From Oscillospiraceae bacterium (lineage in GTDB: Bacteria; Bacillota; Clostridia; Oscillospirales; Oscillospiraceae): a stretch of 64,000 bases of DNA. The notes under the pieces are model-generated. The model had not been told where the DNA came from. It saw only the letters and a list, made by a program, of their open reading frames with translations, and did not search any database. The stretch is from the NCBI GenBank assembly GCA_910575815.1, contig CAJTFN010000012.1, positions 62,001-126,000 of the forward strand, in the 5' to 3' direction. Positions within the stretch are counted from its first letter, which is position 1; each line of letters opens with the position of its first letter. Made by a program: the position numbers and the translations under genes. Positions 34,601 to 43,570 of the stretch are shown piece by piece.

Positions 34601-36254
34601 CAAGTGGGATGACATTGACTCTGCTGAGGATCTCTTCGACGAGACCGACGGCAACGTCAAGCTTGACATCCTCCTCAACGAAAAGCCCGATGCTGACGGC
34701 TTCCGTACCGCTTACCTGATCGTTCTCAAGGAAGTCAACGGCACCTCTGGCGGCAGCGACAGCAGCACCGTGAAGGGCTCCAGCTGGACCGCGACCACCA
34801 AGATCAACAGCAACGGCGCTGTCCTGTATTCCTTCAATGTTAAGCGTCCTGACTGGGTGCCTGCGGATGCAGTGCTTACGAGCTTCGCTGGCGTTGTCCT
34901 GGCCGATGGTGCGGTTGTTGCAACCATTGACGAGACTGACTTCACCGGAAACTATAGCAAGAGCGGTGCTGTGGCCAGTGGATGGGAGTACACTCCCGCC
35001 GATGAGAGCAGCGACCTTACCTGCCGTGTCACCGATATTGTGTGGGATAAGGTCAAGGTCGAGACCAAGGGCGACACCAGCCTGGTTGCGACTGCTCCCG
35101 CTGAGACGATCGCTGTTGGTGCCAAGACTCCTTTGACCTTCAATGTGAAGAGCGATTGCGGCAACGGCAAGGCTATCATGTCCCAGAATGGCAAGGACCT
35201 GTGTGAAGTGACCGTCACGGCTGGTAGCAGTGGCCCCTACACCCTCACTCCCCGTGAGAACATCACCACCGAAGCTCCCGTCGTCGTGACCTTCGAGCTG
35301 AATGCTTCTACGGTTCCTGTCGAGGCGGAGCACACTGTGGGCATTGACGCTCCCGAGCCTGTTGAGAAGACCGGCACGGATGGGACTAACTACTACGTCG
35401 ACTCCATCAAGGAGTGGGATCGCGGCGTTTACGAGGCTCCCAGCATTCCTCAGGATGAGCTCGGCAACGGCAACCCGATGTACCGTGGCGATACCGATGT
35501 TGCGGATGAGGACTGCATTGTCATCGTCTTCCCGAAGACCGGCAAGGCTGAGTCCTATACCCTGCAGGTCGATGATAGTGATAGCGTTTACAAAGAGGTT
35601 GTTGGACCCGCCACGGCTGGTAGCCTTTCGAACGCCTTCTTCCACGTGCAGGTGAACGACAACTACAGCACGCACTTCGCGAACGCTGGTGCTGACGGTA
35701 CTATGAGGACGGCTGCTCTGGCTGCTGGTAAGCACACCTACAGCATCACTGGCTCTCTGAGCGGCACCATCCAGACCGGCGAGTTCGAGATCACGAAGAA
35801 AGGCCTGAATGAGGTCGTTACTCCCAGTGAGCCCGCCTTTACCATGCCTACCACTGGTGCGGATGGCGTACCGGAGGCTACTCAGGAAGAGAAGGACAAT
35901 GCTTGCAAGGATTTCATCAAATCCTTGGAGGATGGTGTTTACGAGACTCCGGACTTCACTGGCACCTCCATGGGCATGCTCCAGAGCAGCAATTACGACA
36001 ATACCAGACTGTGGAAGGTCAAGACTGCGAATGGTGGAGAGTCGATTACCATTGAGCTCTTCATGAATGGCAGCAAAGTGTTTGACGAGACCGTAAGCAC
36101 TTCCTCCGCGGCGACCACTGTGTTCTTCCTGGTTGATGTTGCTGGTGGCTCTAACTCCACTAATCAAACTGTCAACTGGAGCTCCGGTAGCCTTATTTAC
36201 AGGATTACCGGCTCTGAGAGTGGCGTTATGCTGCAAGGCACGCTCAACAAGTAA
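31668..36254 (+). CDS. Large SLH-domain surface protein, probable S-layer protein
   Basis: 1528 residues from the ATG behind TGAAGGAGG. A signal peptide (residues 1-24, cut near SAGA) is followed by three SLH modules in residues 27-205 (I-T-G-Y-P-D-G-S-F-Q-P; I-S-G-Y-G-D-G-N-F-K-P; a weaker third). The remaining ~1300 residues are acidic and beta-rich with no recognised enzyme domain. Codon use is very uniform and C-ending in the first two thirds, as in highly expressed genes, and slightly looser at the end. An N-terminal SLH anchor with a long unique body is the usual S-layer subunit layout. The preceding 266 bp holds no gene and probably includes a long leader. A strong terminator follows. 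Confidence 0.9.
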   Translation: MKKFLSLVLAMIMTMSLVTISAGATEYKDLTDKDEIKYEEAVAVLNRIGVITGYPDGSFQPETELTRGAAAKIIVSLMIGPDAAAALPNTSSPYPDVPAGHTFAGVISYCKTKGYISGYGDGNFKPTGTLTGYAFAKMLLGALGYSSDIERFTGAGWTMNVANIGNVAGLFDRISFDGAAAVTRDEACQLALNTLKATIVTYGGTSVVNGSTGSYTIQGTQATPKTSNNRDINANIGRKDWYGGNNKGSDYLTLEFGEEHFKDLRLEHDRFDPAHDDFGRPSNEWSYKKVTIGTFPLEADYTFTTQVAHIEDTDGTKEKALGLRNFDLVSDGGYSTWNGWGNDGRGGSTYGGTTTLWLNGLEDEDYFSATKDGKLVRKVANIADFTDNGTLVEVYVSNVDADWITDVVVIQTQLMEVKKVGSDYISLEKKEPDALKNNSPRGTANIGFNLAPIEVNIEQVKDSNEDCYGILKDLKSGDEIAVIPVTTDNGKTYEAAEVYVPETVSGALTRVDTYGIGKDSDDKRGAVEITVGGTSYKLADWNDEMWALKTEDIKATRKDVTLLMDKYGNALLAKDVGATNDFMVIGNYYQALVGNKVCTFVHGWDISGNELDLNLGSNVKITNHGNSASVYGHVLGELVYYTSVGASGDADYVLAHQSGDGKKTVNDVFVNLKKTNSDVAVPDKDADYEIKASNLLIPLVEATGNAYGDTNEDPAGNGKTTHKTTYNTTDFEQYYYDKGVKFIYVNYVAGEDEIDSIEFKSGVQNVSNDELRQAIQFWGSQAAVKDEQVKAVVIKRESADASVNRMLYVTKTLGFKEYDKESNESFYEVEVAMFSDGKFETEQHIIVNKDLQIGDFATYTKVSGTKYEDNYYRVKQFVRHNANPAVLSTDGVSEVLTSDDGKVVKHLMKLSDTKTTTIEGKALRPDSGDDGVDAPMNVESYVLGGYRGSSTTVPNTVGSAKGIIRTDKAEWLNATRDSKWDDIDSAEDLFDETDGNVKLDILLNEKPDADGFRTAYLIVLKEVNGTSGGSDSSTVKGSSWTATTKINSNGAVLYSFNVKRPDWVPADAVLTSFAGVVLADGAVVATIDETDFTGNYSKSGAVASGWEYTPADESSDLTCRVTDIVWDKVKVETKGDTSLVATAPAETIAVGAKTPLTFNVKSDCGNGKAIMSQNGKDLCEVTVTAGSSGPYTLTPRENITTEAPVVVTFELNASTVPVEAEHTVGIDAPEPVEKTGTDGTNYYVDSIKEWDRGVYEAPSIPQDELGNGNPMYRGDTDVADEDCIVIVFPKTGKAESYTLQVDDSDSVYKEVVGPATAGSLSNAFFHVQVNDNYSTHFANAGADGTMRTAALAAGKHTYSITGSLSGTIQTGEFEITKKGLNEVVTPSEPAFTMPTTGADGVPEATQEEKDNACKDFIKSLEDGVYETPDFTGTSMGMLQSSNYDNTRLWKVKTANGGESITIELFMNGSKVFDETVSTSSAATTVFFLVDVAGGSNSTNQTVNWSSGSLIYRITGSESGVMLQGTLNK

Positions 36255-36307
36255 CTTTTACTGACAAGCTGTCAGCACTAGTTAAGCGTGTGCCTCAAGC
36301 ATCCCAC

Positions 36308-36343
36308 AAAAAGCCCCCCGGGCATAAGCCCGGGGGGCTTTTC
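36308..36343 (+). terminator. Strong intrinsic terminator after the SLH gene
   Basis: AAAAGCCCCCCGGGC / GCCCGGGGGGCTTTT with a 5-nt loop. Symmetric, so it also serves the convergent gene at 36354. Confidence 0.92.
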
Positions 36344-36353
36344 CCATTTCGCG

Positions 36354-36887
36354 TTACTTAAATCCCAGCAGCATATATCCGCCGCTGTTGTAATGCGCGG
36401 AGTCAGGCACGGCCTCGGTGCGGATCTGCTTCATGAAGCCGATGGGCCGGTCATAGCCGGTATCGGTGACGAACTTGATCATGTTGTCCCCCAGGAGGAG
36501 GAAGTGGAAGGGGACCTTGTCGGCGTTGTACATGGGGAAGAAGATGACCATGTGGAGGCCGAAGGGGACCTCGTGGCTGGTAATGTTCGTGTTGAAGAAG
36601 ACCTTGGCGTCGGGATAACTGGGCAGGGGGCGCACAATCTGGAAGTAGGCGACCATCCAGTAGTCGCTCCAGTTCACCTGCTTGTCCAGGTTGTAGAGGA
36701 GGGTATAGCCGCCGTTGGGGTTGGGGTTGCCCTTGGAGATGACGTGGATGTGGTCGCCCCTCCCGGCGATGGCGGCCAGGGCAGCCAGGGCGGCGTCCAC
36801 GGCGGCGTTGTCCTGGTTGAAGTCCTCCATCTTGATTTCGTCGCTGAGCTCCCATTGGCTCAGGTTGTAATTCTCCGTTTTACGCAT
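36354..36887 (-). CDS. Hypothetical protein with a phage-tail-fibre-like N-terminus
   Basis: 177 residues from the ATG behind GGAAAGGTGG. The start Y-N-L-S-Q-W-E-L-S-D-x-I-K-M-E-D-F-N-Q-D-N-x-x-V-D-A-A-L resembles the opening of many prophage tail-fibre proteins of Clostridia. The rest is hydrophobic and aromatic with no recognised domain, and there are no neighbouring phage genes. It may be a domesticated remnant. It converges on the SLH gene. The 238 bp up to argG holds GC-rich sequence near 36925-36975 and the argG promoter. Confidence 0.65.
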   Translation of the reverse strand: MRKTENYNLSQWELSDEIKMEDFNQDNAAVDAALAALAAIAGRGDHIHVISKGNPNPNGGYTLLYNLDKQVNWSDYWMVAYFQIVRPLPSYPDAKVFFNTNITSHEVPFGLHMVIFFPMYNADKVPFHFLLLGDNMIKFVTDTGYDRPIGFMKQIRTEAVPDSAHYNSGGYMLLGFK

Positions 36888-37063
36888 AACGAATCCACCT
36901 TTCCAAAGTATAGCCCACAGGGCCTCTGAACAGCCCCTCCCCCCGCCCCGGAGTTGCACGTCCCCGTGCAGCCCGGGGAAAATTTTTTCTCTGGCAAAGG
37001 CGAAACTGCCGGGGATAGCAAAATCTTCCTGTAAAACCAGCGGAAGCTTGTGCAATCCGCCAA

Positions 37064-37093
37064 TTGCATAATTATTCATAGAAGATGTATAAT
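37064..37093 (+). promoter_or_regulatory. argG operon promoter with ARG-box-like operator
   Basis: TTGCAT (37064-37069), 18 bp, TATAAT (37088-37093). TGCATAATTATTCA (37065-37078) fits the ArgR operator half-site pattern TGNAT-A/T4-ATTCA and overlaps the -35 box. ArgR with arginine would be expected to repress here. Confidence 0.75.
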
Positions 37094-37125
37094 TTCAACA
37101 TCAATCAAAACCTTGGAGGCGCGTT

Positions 37126-38343
37126 ATGAAACAGGAAATCAAGAAAATCGTGCTTGCCTATTCCGGCGGCCTGGATACATCGATCATCATTCCCTGGCTG
37201 AAAGAGAACTATAATAACCCGGAGATCATCGCCGTAGCCGGCGACGTAGGCCAGGACCAGGAGCTGGAGGGTCTGGAGGAAAAGGCCATCCAAACCGGGG
37301 CCAGCAAGCTCTATATCGCGGACCTGACGGACGCCATGGTGGACGAGGTCATCATCCCCTCCCTGAAAATGGGCGCCAGCTACGAGCAGTACCTCTTGGG
37401 AACGGCCTTTGCCCGGCCCATCATCGCCCGGAGCCTGGTAGAGATTGCGAAGAAGGAAGGGGCGGACGCCATTGCCCACGGCTGCACCGGCAAGGGCAAC
37501 GACCAGGTCCGGTTCGAGCTGGCCATCAAGCGCTTCGCCCCGGAGATGACCATCATCGCTCCCTGGCGGGAGTGGGAGATCAAGGGCCGGGACGAGGAGA
37601 TTGACTACGCCGAGGCCCACAACGTCCCCCTAAAAATCAGCCGGGAGACAAACTATTCCAAGGATAAGAACCTCTGGCACCTGAGCCACGAAGGCCTGGA
37701 CCTGGAGGACCCCGCCAACGAGCCCAAGTACGAGGAGCCGGGCTTTTTGGAGATGAGCGTCAGTCCCCTGTCCGCGCCGGACGCGCCGGCCTATGTGACC
37801 ATCGACTTTGAGAAGGGTGTTCCCGTGGCGGTGGATGGTGAGAAGATGAAGGCCAGCGACGTCATTCGCAAGCTGAACAAGCTGGGCGGCGAAAACGGCA
37901 TCGGCCTTCTGGACATCGTGGAAAACCGCCTGGTGGGCATGAAGGACCGGGGGGTCTACGAGACTCCCGGCGGCACGATTTTGTATAAAGCCCACCAGTG
38001 CCTGGAAATGATTACGGTAGACAAGGACACCGCCCACCTGAAAGCGAAGCTGGCGGTAGACTTCGCGGACCTGGTATATAACGGCAAGTGGTTCACCCCC
38101 CTGCGGGAGGCCCTGAGCGCCTTTGCCGACAAGACCCAGGAGCACGTGACGGGCAGCGTAAAGCTGAAGCTCTATAAGGGCAACATCATCACCGCCTCTC
38201 TCACGTCCCCGGAGAGCCTCTATTCTGAAGAGCTGGTAACGTTCAATGAGAGCGCCTACGACCAGACCAACGCCACGGGCTTCATCAATCTCTGGGGCCT
38301 TCCGGACACCGTGCTGGCCTTGCGGGAGCAAGGAAAACTTTAA
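37126..38343 (+). CDS. argG: Argininosuccinate synthase
   Basis: 405 residues, ATG behind TTGGAGG. It joins citrulline and aspartate using ATP. The N-terminal PP-loop A-Y-S-G-G-L-D-T-S lies at residues 11-19; [12 protein letters not shown] near 122-133; E-T-N-Y-S near 171; and Y-E-T-P-G-G near 283. Full family length. First gene of the arginine operon on this strand, followed by argH after 62 bp. Confidence 0.98.
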   Translation: MKQEIKKIVLAYSGGLDTSIIIPWLKENYNNPEIIAVAGDVGQDQELEGLEEKAIQTGASKLYIADLTDAMVDEVIIPSLKMGASYEQYLLGTAFARPIIARSLVEIAKKEGADAIAHGCTGKGNDQVRFELAIKRFAPEMTIIAPWREWEIKGRDEEIDYAEAHNVPLKISRETNYSKDKNLWHLSHEGLDLEDPANEPKYEEPGFLEMSVSPLSAPDAPAYVTIDFEKGVPVAVDGEKMKASDVIRKLNKLGGENGIGLLDIVENRLVGMKDRGVYETPGGTILYKAHQCLEMITVDKDTAHLKAKLAVDFADLVYNGKWFTPLREALSAFADKTQEHVTGSVKLKLYKGNIITASLTSPESLYSEELVTFNESAYDQTNATGFINLWGLPDTVLALREQGKL

Positions 38344-38405
38344 AAAGACGGGAGATGGGAGAGCCGTTTCAAACGCGCTCCCATCTCGTCACAGGGGGAA
38401 CCACT

Positions 38406-39788
38406 ATGAAACTATGGGGCGGACGGTTCAGCAAGGAGACCGATTCCCTGGCGAACGACTTTCAGTCCTCCATCGCCTTCGACCAGAGGCTCTATCGGGA
38501 AGACATTCAGGGCAGCGTGGCCCACGCGGAAATGCTGGCGGCCCAGGGTGTCATCTCCCAGGAGGACAAGGCGGCCATTCAGGCGGGCTTGGCGGGCATC
38601 CTGGCGGACATCGAGGCGGGGAAGGTAGAGTTCTCCCCGGCCAATGAGGACATCCACATGAACATCGAGGCCCTGCTGACCCAGCGAATCGGCGGCGCGG
38701 GAAAACGGCTTCACACCGCCCGCTCCAGAAACGATCAGGTGGCCCTGGATTTCCGGATGTACGTCCGGAAGGAGATCGGGACCGTGATCGGGCAGCTGCT
38801 GGAGCTGGAAGCGGTTCTCTGCCGCCGGGCCCGGGAGCACCGGGAGACGGTGATGCCGGGGTACACCCACTTGCAGCGGGCCCAGCCGGTGTCCTTCGCC
38901 CAGCATCTGATGGCCTACGCTGCCCAGTTCCGCCGGGACGTGACCCGGCTGGAGGACTGCCAAAAGCGCCTGAACGAGTGTCCCCTGGGCGCCGGCGCCC
39001 TGGCGGGGACCACCTATCCCATCGACCGCTTTCAGACGGCGGCTGCCCTGGGCTTTGACCGTCCCTGCGGCAACTCCATGGACGGCGTCAGCGACCGGGA
39101 TTACGCCCTGGAGCTGCTGAGCGATCTGTCGATTTTGATGATGCACCTCAGCCGCTTTGCCGAGGAGATCATCCTCTGGTGCAGCTGGGAGTTCAAGTTC
39201 ATCGAGCTGGACGAGGCCTATTCCACCGGGTCCAGCATCATGCCCCAGAAGAAGAACCCGGACATGGCGGAGCTGATCCGGGGAAAGACGGGCCGGGTCT
39301 TCGGAGACCTGATGGGCCTGCTGACCGTGATGAAGGGGCTGCCCCTGGCCTATAACAAGGACATGCAGGAGGACAAGGAGCCGGTGTTCGACGCGCTGGA
39401 CACCGTGACCATGTGCCTGCCGGTCTTCGCGGGGATGGCGGACACCATGACGGTGCTGCCGGAGAACATGCGCAAGGCGGCGGGCCGGGGCTTCATCAAC
39501 GCCACGGACTGCGCGGATTACCTGACCAAGAAAGGCATGCCCTTCCGGGACGCCTACACCGCCGTGGGCCGGCTGGTGGCTGGCTGTGCCGCCCAGGGGA
39601 AGACCCTGGAGGAGCTGACCCTGGAGGAGCTGCAAGCCGTCTCTTCCCTTTTCGGCGAGGATGTGTACGAGGCGCTGAAGCTGGAGAACTGCATGGCCCT
39701 CCGGCGGAGCTTCGGCGGTCCGGCTATAGAGGAGACCACCCGGCAGATCCAGGAGATCGAGGCCTTTGTCGCGGAACGGAGAGCCTGA
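38406..39788 (+). CDS. argH: Argininosuccinate lyase
   Basis: 460 residues from the ATG behind GGGGGAA. It cleaves argininosuccinate to arginine and fumarate, the last step. It begins L-W-G-G-R-F. Superfamily signature G-S-S-I-M-P-Q-K-K-N-P-D lies near residues 278-289, with R-S-R-N-D-Q-V near 111 and T-H-L-Q-R-A-Q-P-V near 157. Complete. The next gene starts 15 bp downstream. Confidence 0.98.
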   Translation: MKLWGGRFSKETDSLANDFQSSIAFDQRLYREDIQGSVAHAEMLAAQGVISQEDKAAIQAGLAGILADIEAGKVEFSPANEDIHMNIEALLTQRIGGAGKRLHTARSRNDQVALDFRMYVRKEIGTVIGQLLELEAVLCRRAREHRETVMPGYTHLQRAQPVSFAQHLMAYAAQFRRDVTRLEDCQKRLNECPLGAGALAGTTYPIDRFQTAAALGFDRPCGNSMDGVSDRDYALELLSDLSILMMHLSRFAEEIILWCSWEFKFIELDEAYSTGSSIMPQKKNPDMAELIRGKTGRVFGDLMGLLTVMKGLPLAYNKDMQEDKEPVFDALDTVTMCLPVFAGMADTMTVLPENMRKAAGRGFINATDCADYLTKKGMPFRDAYTAVGRLVAGCAAQGKTLEELTLEELQAVSSLFGEDVYEALKLENCMALRRSFGGPAIEETTRQIQEIEAFVAERRA

Positions 39789-39803
39789 AAGAGGGGAGCA
39801 TTC

Positions 39804-40346
39804 GTGTTTCAGCTAAACCCGAAGACGGAGATTTTACCGGCGGCCCAGGTAAAGCTGCCCACCGGGGAGTTTCAGAAGGTTCAGTATGTGGCGGCCCGTT
39901 TCCTCAAGGGGAAGACGCCCAAGGCCTGGAAGGACTTCCCGGACGAGGGCGGCAACTGGGCGGCGCTCTCCCCGGAGGAGGCCCGCCGGATGGTGGAGCA
40001 GCTGAAAAGCGCCGTCGCCGGCGGCAGGGTACAGGCCCTCTGGCTGAGCTTCGACCCCTGGGGGGAGGACAATTTCCTGAGCGCCGATTTTGAAGGGGGC
40101 CGGGCGGCGCTGCTGTACAACGCCTGTGACGAGTGCGGCGCCGCTCCCTGCGACCCGGACCGCCCGGACGCCTGGGAGGACGCCCATGTGGATATCGGCG
40201 GGCAGACCCCGGTCCCCATGGCCTGTGTGCTGGAGGACCTGGAGAAGGCCACCCGGATTCTGCTCCATTTCCTGGAGACCGGGACGCTTTCGCCGGAGAC
40301 GAATTGGGCGGTAGATTTCACCGGGGGCCTGCCCTGGGATTTCTGA
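39804..40346 (+). CDS. Conserved hypothetical protein inside the arginine operon
   Basis: 180 residues from a GTG behind GAGGGGAG. I do not recognise the family. It is soluble, rich in Glu, Asp, Trp and Pro, with C-D-E-C-G-A-A-P-C-D near residues 111-120 that could bind a metal. It lies 15 bp after argH and 10 bp before argC and shares the operon's base composition, so it is co-transcribed and resident rather than newly acquired. A role tied to arginine metabolism is plausible but unproven. Confidence 0.78.
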   Translation: MFQLNPKTEILPAAQVKLPTGEFQKVQYVAARFLKGKTPKAWKDFPDEGGNWAALSPEEARRMVEQLKSAVAGGRVQALWLSFDPWGEDNFLSADFEGGRAALLYNACDECGAAPCDPDRPDAWEDAHVDIGGQTPVPMACVLEDLEKATRILLHFLETGTLSPETNWAVDFTGGLPWDF

Positions 40347-40356
40347 GGAGGCAGTT

Positions 40357-41277
40357 ATGAGCAGACCAAAGGTATACATAGACGGCAGGGAGGGCACCAC
40401 CGGCCTCCAGATTTACGACCGCCTGGCGGCCCGGGAGGACGTAGAGCTGCTCCTGATCGACGAGGCCCGGCGAAAGGACCCGGAGGAGCGGAAGCGATAT
40501 CTCAACGAGGCGGATCTGGTCTTCCTCTGCCTGCCGGACGCCGCCGCCATAGAGGCGGTGGGCCTTCTGGAAAATGAAAACACCCGAGTCATCGACTGCT
40601 CCACCGCTCACCGGGTGTCCCCCGGCTGGGTGTACGGCTTCCCGGAGCTCCGGGGCCAGCGGGAGAAGATTGTCCCGGCGAAGCGGGTAGCCAATCCCGG
40701 CTGCCACGCCACCGGGTTTATCTCCATCGTCCGCCCGCTGGTGGAGCTGGGCCTGCTGGAGAAGGACGCCCGGCTGTCCTGCTTCTCCCTCACCGGCTAC
40801 TCCGGCGGCGGGAAGAAGATGATCGCCCAGTACGAGGGGGAGCGAAGCCCAGAGCTAGATAGCCCCCGCATTTACGGATTGAATCAGGCTCACAAGCATC
40901 TGCCGGAGATGCAGAAGGTCTGCGGGCTGACGGTTCTTCCGGTGTTCTGCCCCATCGTGGACGACTATTACAAGGGCATGGCGACAACGGTTCCCCTGTT
41001 CCTGAACCGGGAGGCTGTGCTCCAGGCTCTGATGGACTACTACCAGGGCAGCGGAAGGTCCCTTGTGGTTCGGGTCAGCGCCGAATGGGAGGGCCCCATG
41101 CTGGCGGCCAACACCCTGGCGGGCAGCGACAGTCTGCATCTGTTTGTCCAGGGGAACCATGAGCGATGCACGGTCACCGCCATCTTTGACAACCTGGGCA
41201 AAGGTGCCGGCGGCGCGGCGGTGCAGAATATGAACCTGATGCTGGGCTTCCCGGAGACGACGGGACTGAACCTTTGA
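40357..41277 (+). CDS. argC: N-acetyl-gamma-glutamyl-phosphate reductase (short, type 2)
   Basis: 306 residues, ATG behind GAGGAGG. It reduces N-acetylglutamyl phosphate with NADPH. It begins V-Y-I-D-G-R-E-G-T-T-G-L, the short-form replacement of the usual G-x-x-G-x-x-G nucleotide loop. The catalytic Cys is in A-N-P-G-C-H-A-T-G near residue 116. About 40 residues shorter than the common type 1 enzyme, fitting the type 2 class. Confidence 0.95.
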   Translation: MSRPKVYIDGREGTTGLQIYDRLAAREDVELLLIDEARRKDPEERKRYLNEADLVFLCLPDAAAIEAVGLLENENTRVIDCSTAHRVSPGWVYGFPELRGQREKIVPAKRVANPGCHATGFISIVRPLVELGLLEKDARLSCFSLTGYSGGGKKMIAQYEGERSPELDSPRIYGLNQAHKHLPEMQKVCGLTVLPVFCPIVDDYYKGMATTVPLFLNREAVLQALMDYYQGSGRSLVVRVSAEWEGPMLAANTLAGSDSLHLFVQGNHERCTVTAIFDNLGKGAGGAAVQNMNLMLGFPETTGLNL

Positions 41278-41378
41278 CACGATCAGGAATTGGGAATGAG
41301 AAATCAGGAATGATTTCCATTCGGGTGGAATTCCGAGCCCCTGATTCCTGACGCCTAATTCAATTTGTGAGGTGTATT

Positions 41379-42605
41379 ATGCTGAACTTCATCAACGGCG
41401 GCGTCTGCGCCGCCCAGGGCTTTCAGGCCGCGGGCATCCACGTGGGCGTCAAGACCCACGCCGAATGGAAAAAAGATGTGGCGCTGATCGTCTCCGACGT
41501 GGACTGCGCGGCGGCGGCGGTGTTTACCAAGAACGTGGTCAAGGCGGCTCCCATCCGGGTGGACCTCCAGCATCTGGCCGACGGAAAGGCCCGGGCCGTC
41601 ATCGCCAACAGCGGCAACGCCAATGCCTGCGCCCCCCAGGGGGAGGAGAACGCCAAGCGGATGTGCGCAGCCGCCGCCAAGGTCATCGGCTGCGCGCCGG
41701 AGGACGTGGTGGTGTCCTCCACCGGCGTCATCGGCCAGCGGATCAACGTGGAGGCCATCGAGGCGGGCATCCCGGATCTCTATGCCGCCCTGGAGCGCTC
41801 CGCCGCCGCCAGCGACGCGGCGGGCCACGCCATCATGACCACGGACCTGGTGAAAAAGGAAGCGGCGGTGGAGACCACCGTGGGAGGGAAGACCGTCCGC
41901 ATGGGCGGCATCGCCAAGGGCAGCGGCATGATCCATCCCAACATGGGCACCATGCTCTGCTTCCTGACCACCGACTGCGCCATCTCCCCGGAAATGATTA
42001 AAACCGCCCTGCTGGAGACGGTGAACGTCAGCTTCCACCGCATCAGCGTGGACGGGGACACCTCCACCAACGACACCTGCTGCGTCCTAGCCAACGGCCT
42101 GGCGGGCAACGCTCCCATCACCGCAAAGGGGCCGGATTACGATGCCTTTCTGGCGGCCCTCCAGGCTCTTTGCAAGGAGCTGGCGAAGAAGATGGCCTCC
42201 GACGGCGAGGGCGCCCGGCATCTGATTACCTGCACCGTCTCCGGAGCCAAGAGCGAGGAGAGCGCCGAGGTCATTTCGAAATCCGTCATTTCCTCCACCC
42301 TGACCAAGGCGGCCATCTTCGGCGCGGACGCCAACTGGGGCCGGGTCCTCTGCGCCATGGGCTATTCCGGCGAGGACTTCGATCCCGACCAGGTCAGCGT
42401 CCATTTCGCCAGCGCCGCCGGAAGCGTTCAGGTCTGCGCCAAGGGCCGGGGCCTGGACTTCGACGAGGAGCTGGCCAAGAAAATCCTGACGGAGCACGAC
42501 GTGGAAATCAACATCGCCCTGGAAGAGGGCGGGGCCTCCTGTACCTGCTGGGGCTGCGACATCACCTATGATTACATCAAGATTAACGGCGATTACCGGA
42601 CCTGA
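41379..42605 (+). CDS. argJ: Bifunctional glutamate N-acetyltransferase/amino-acid acetyltransferase
   Basis: 408 residues; ATG chosen over an in-frame GTG at 41367 because GTGAGGTG sits 5-6 nt upstream. ArgJ recycles acetyl from N-acetylornithine to glutamate. The self-cleavage site reads K-G-S-G-M-I-H-P-N-M-G-T-M-L, with the nucleophilic Thr at 191, one residue change from the usual P-N-M-A-T. Cleavage gives alpha and beta chains. It ends near D-Y-I-K-I-N-x-D-Y-R-T as usual. Confidence 0.96.
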   Translation: MLNFINGGVCAAQGFQAAGIHVGVKTHAEWKKDVALIVSDVDCAAAAVFTKNVVKAAPIRVDLQHLADGKARAVIANSGNANACAPQGEENAKRMCAAAAKVIGCAPEDVVVSSTGVIGQRINVEAIEAGIPDLYAALERSAAASDAAGHAIMTTDLVKKEAAVETTVGGKTVRMGGIAKGSGMIHPNMGTMLCFLTTDCAISPEMIKTALLETVNVSFHRISVDGDTSTNDTCCVLANGLAGNAPITAKGPDYDAFLAALQALCKELAKKMASDGEGARHLITCTVSGAKSEESAEVISKSVISSTLTKAAIFGADANWGRVLCAMGYSGEDFDPDQVSVHFASAAGSVQVCAKGRGLDFDEELAKKILTEHDVEINIALEEGGASCTCWGCDITYDYIKINGDYRT

Positions 42606-42700
42606 TCCCGCTCCCCGCCAAGGGGAAGAGGGAAGCCTCCGCCGGGCGCGGAGAGACCAGGGGCGCGGCCCCTGAATCCCAGAGGAAAGGGGAGGGTTTT

Positions 42701-43570
42701 TTGTCCTCTCATGAACAGCAGGCCCAGACTCTGGTGGAGGCCCTGCCTTATATTCAAAAATATACCGGCAAAACCGTCGTCATCAAATACGGCGGGAACG
42801 CCATGACCTCCGACACCCTGCGGCGCTCTGTGATGACGGACATTGTGCTGCTGAATCTGGTGGGCATCCGGGTGGTGGTGGTCCACGGCGGCGGACCGGA
42901 GATTTCCGCCATGCTGAAAATGATCGGCCACGAGTCCCACTTTGTGGACGGCCTCCGCTATACCGACACCACCACCATGGATGTGGTCCAGGCCATTCTC
43001 TGCGGCAAGGTCAACAAGGACCTGGTGGCCCAGCTGAACCGCCTGGGAGGCAAGGCCGTGGGTCTGTGCGGCTTGGACGGTGAGCTGTTCCAGGCCGTCC
43101 GGCTGGACGAGAAATACGGGCTGGTGGGCCGGATTACCGGCGTGAATCCCCAGACGGTGGAGAACGCCCTGAAAACCGGGTATACCCCCGTGGTCTCCAC
43201 TGTGGCCCAGGGGGTGGACAGCGACACCTCATACAACATCAACGCCGACACCGCCGCCGCCAAGCTGGCGGAGGCCCTGGGGGCGGAGAAGCTGATTTTG
43301 CTCACGGATGTCCGGGGGCTCCTCCGGGACCCCAAGGACGAGAGTACCCTGATTCACGTGGTCCGAACCGAGGAAGTGCCGTCCCTGGTGGCGGAGGGCG
43401 TGATCTCCGGGGGTATGATACCCAAGCTGCAGTGCTGCGTGGACGCCATCCACGGCGGCGTGGAGCGGGTCCACATTCTGGACGGCCGTATTCCCCATTC
43501 CATTTTGATTGAGCTGCTCTCCGACGAGGGCATCGGCACCATGATGAAAAAGGAGGATTCCACACTATGA
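42701..43570 (+). CDS. argB: Acetylglutamate kinase
   Basis: 289 residues from a TTG start behind GGGGAGGG; no in-frame ATG occurs before residue 35. It phosphorylates N-acetylglutamate. I-K-Y-G-G-N-A-M near residues 28-35 and V-V-V-H-G-G-G-P near 60-67 bind ATP and substrate; N-I-N-A-D near 180 is conserved. The rare start may tune expression. The stop overlaps argD by 4 nt. Confidence 0.96.
   Translation: MSSHEQQAQTLVEALPYIQKYTGKTVVIKYGGNAMTSDTLRRSVMTDIVLLNLVGIRVVVVHGGGPEISAMLKMIGHESHFVDGLRYTDTTTMDVVQAILCGKVNKDLVAQLNRLGGKAVGLCGLDGELFQAVRLDEKYGLVGRITGVNPQTVENALKTGYTPVVSTVAQGVDSDTSYNINADTAAAKLAEALGAEKLILLTDVRGLLRDPKDESTLIHVVRTEEVPSLVAEGVISGGMIPKLQCCVDAIHGGVERVHILDGRIPHSILIELLSDEGIGTMMKKEDSTL

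Noticed and set aside
31584..36236. 1550-codon open frame antisense to the large SLH gene
   Set aside because: The sense gene has a signal peptide, SLH modules, a ribosome site and a terminator. The antisense frame is open only because the biased codon use avoids TTA, CTA and TCA; its product is a low-complexity Val/Gly/Asp string.
38412..39635. 407-codon open frame antisense to argH
   Set aside because: Shadow of a GC-rich, strongly biased gene.
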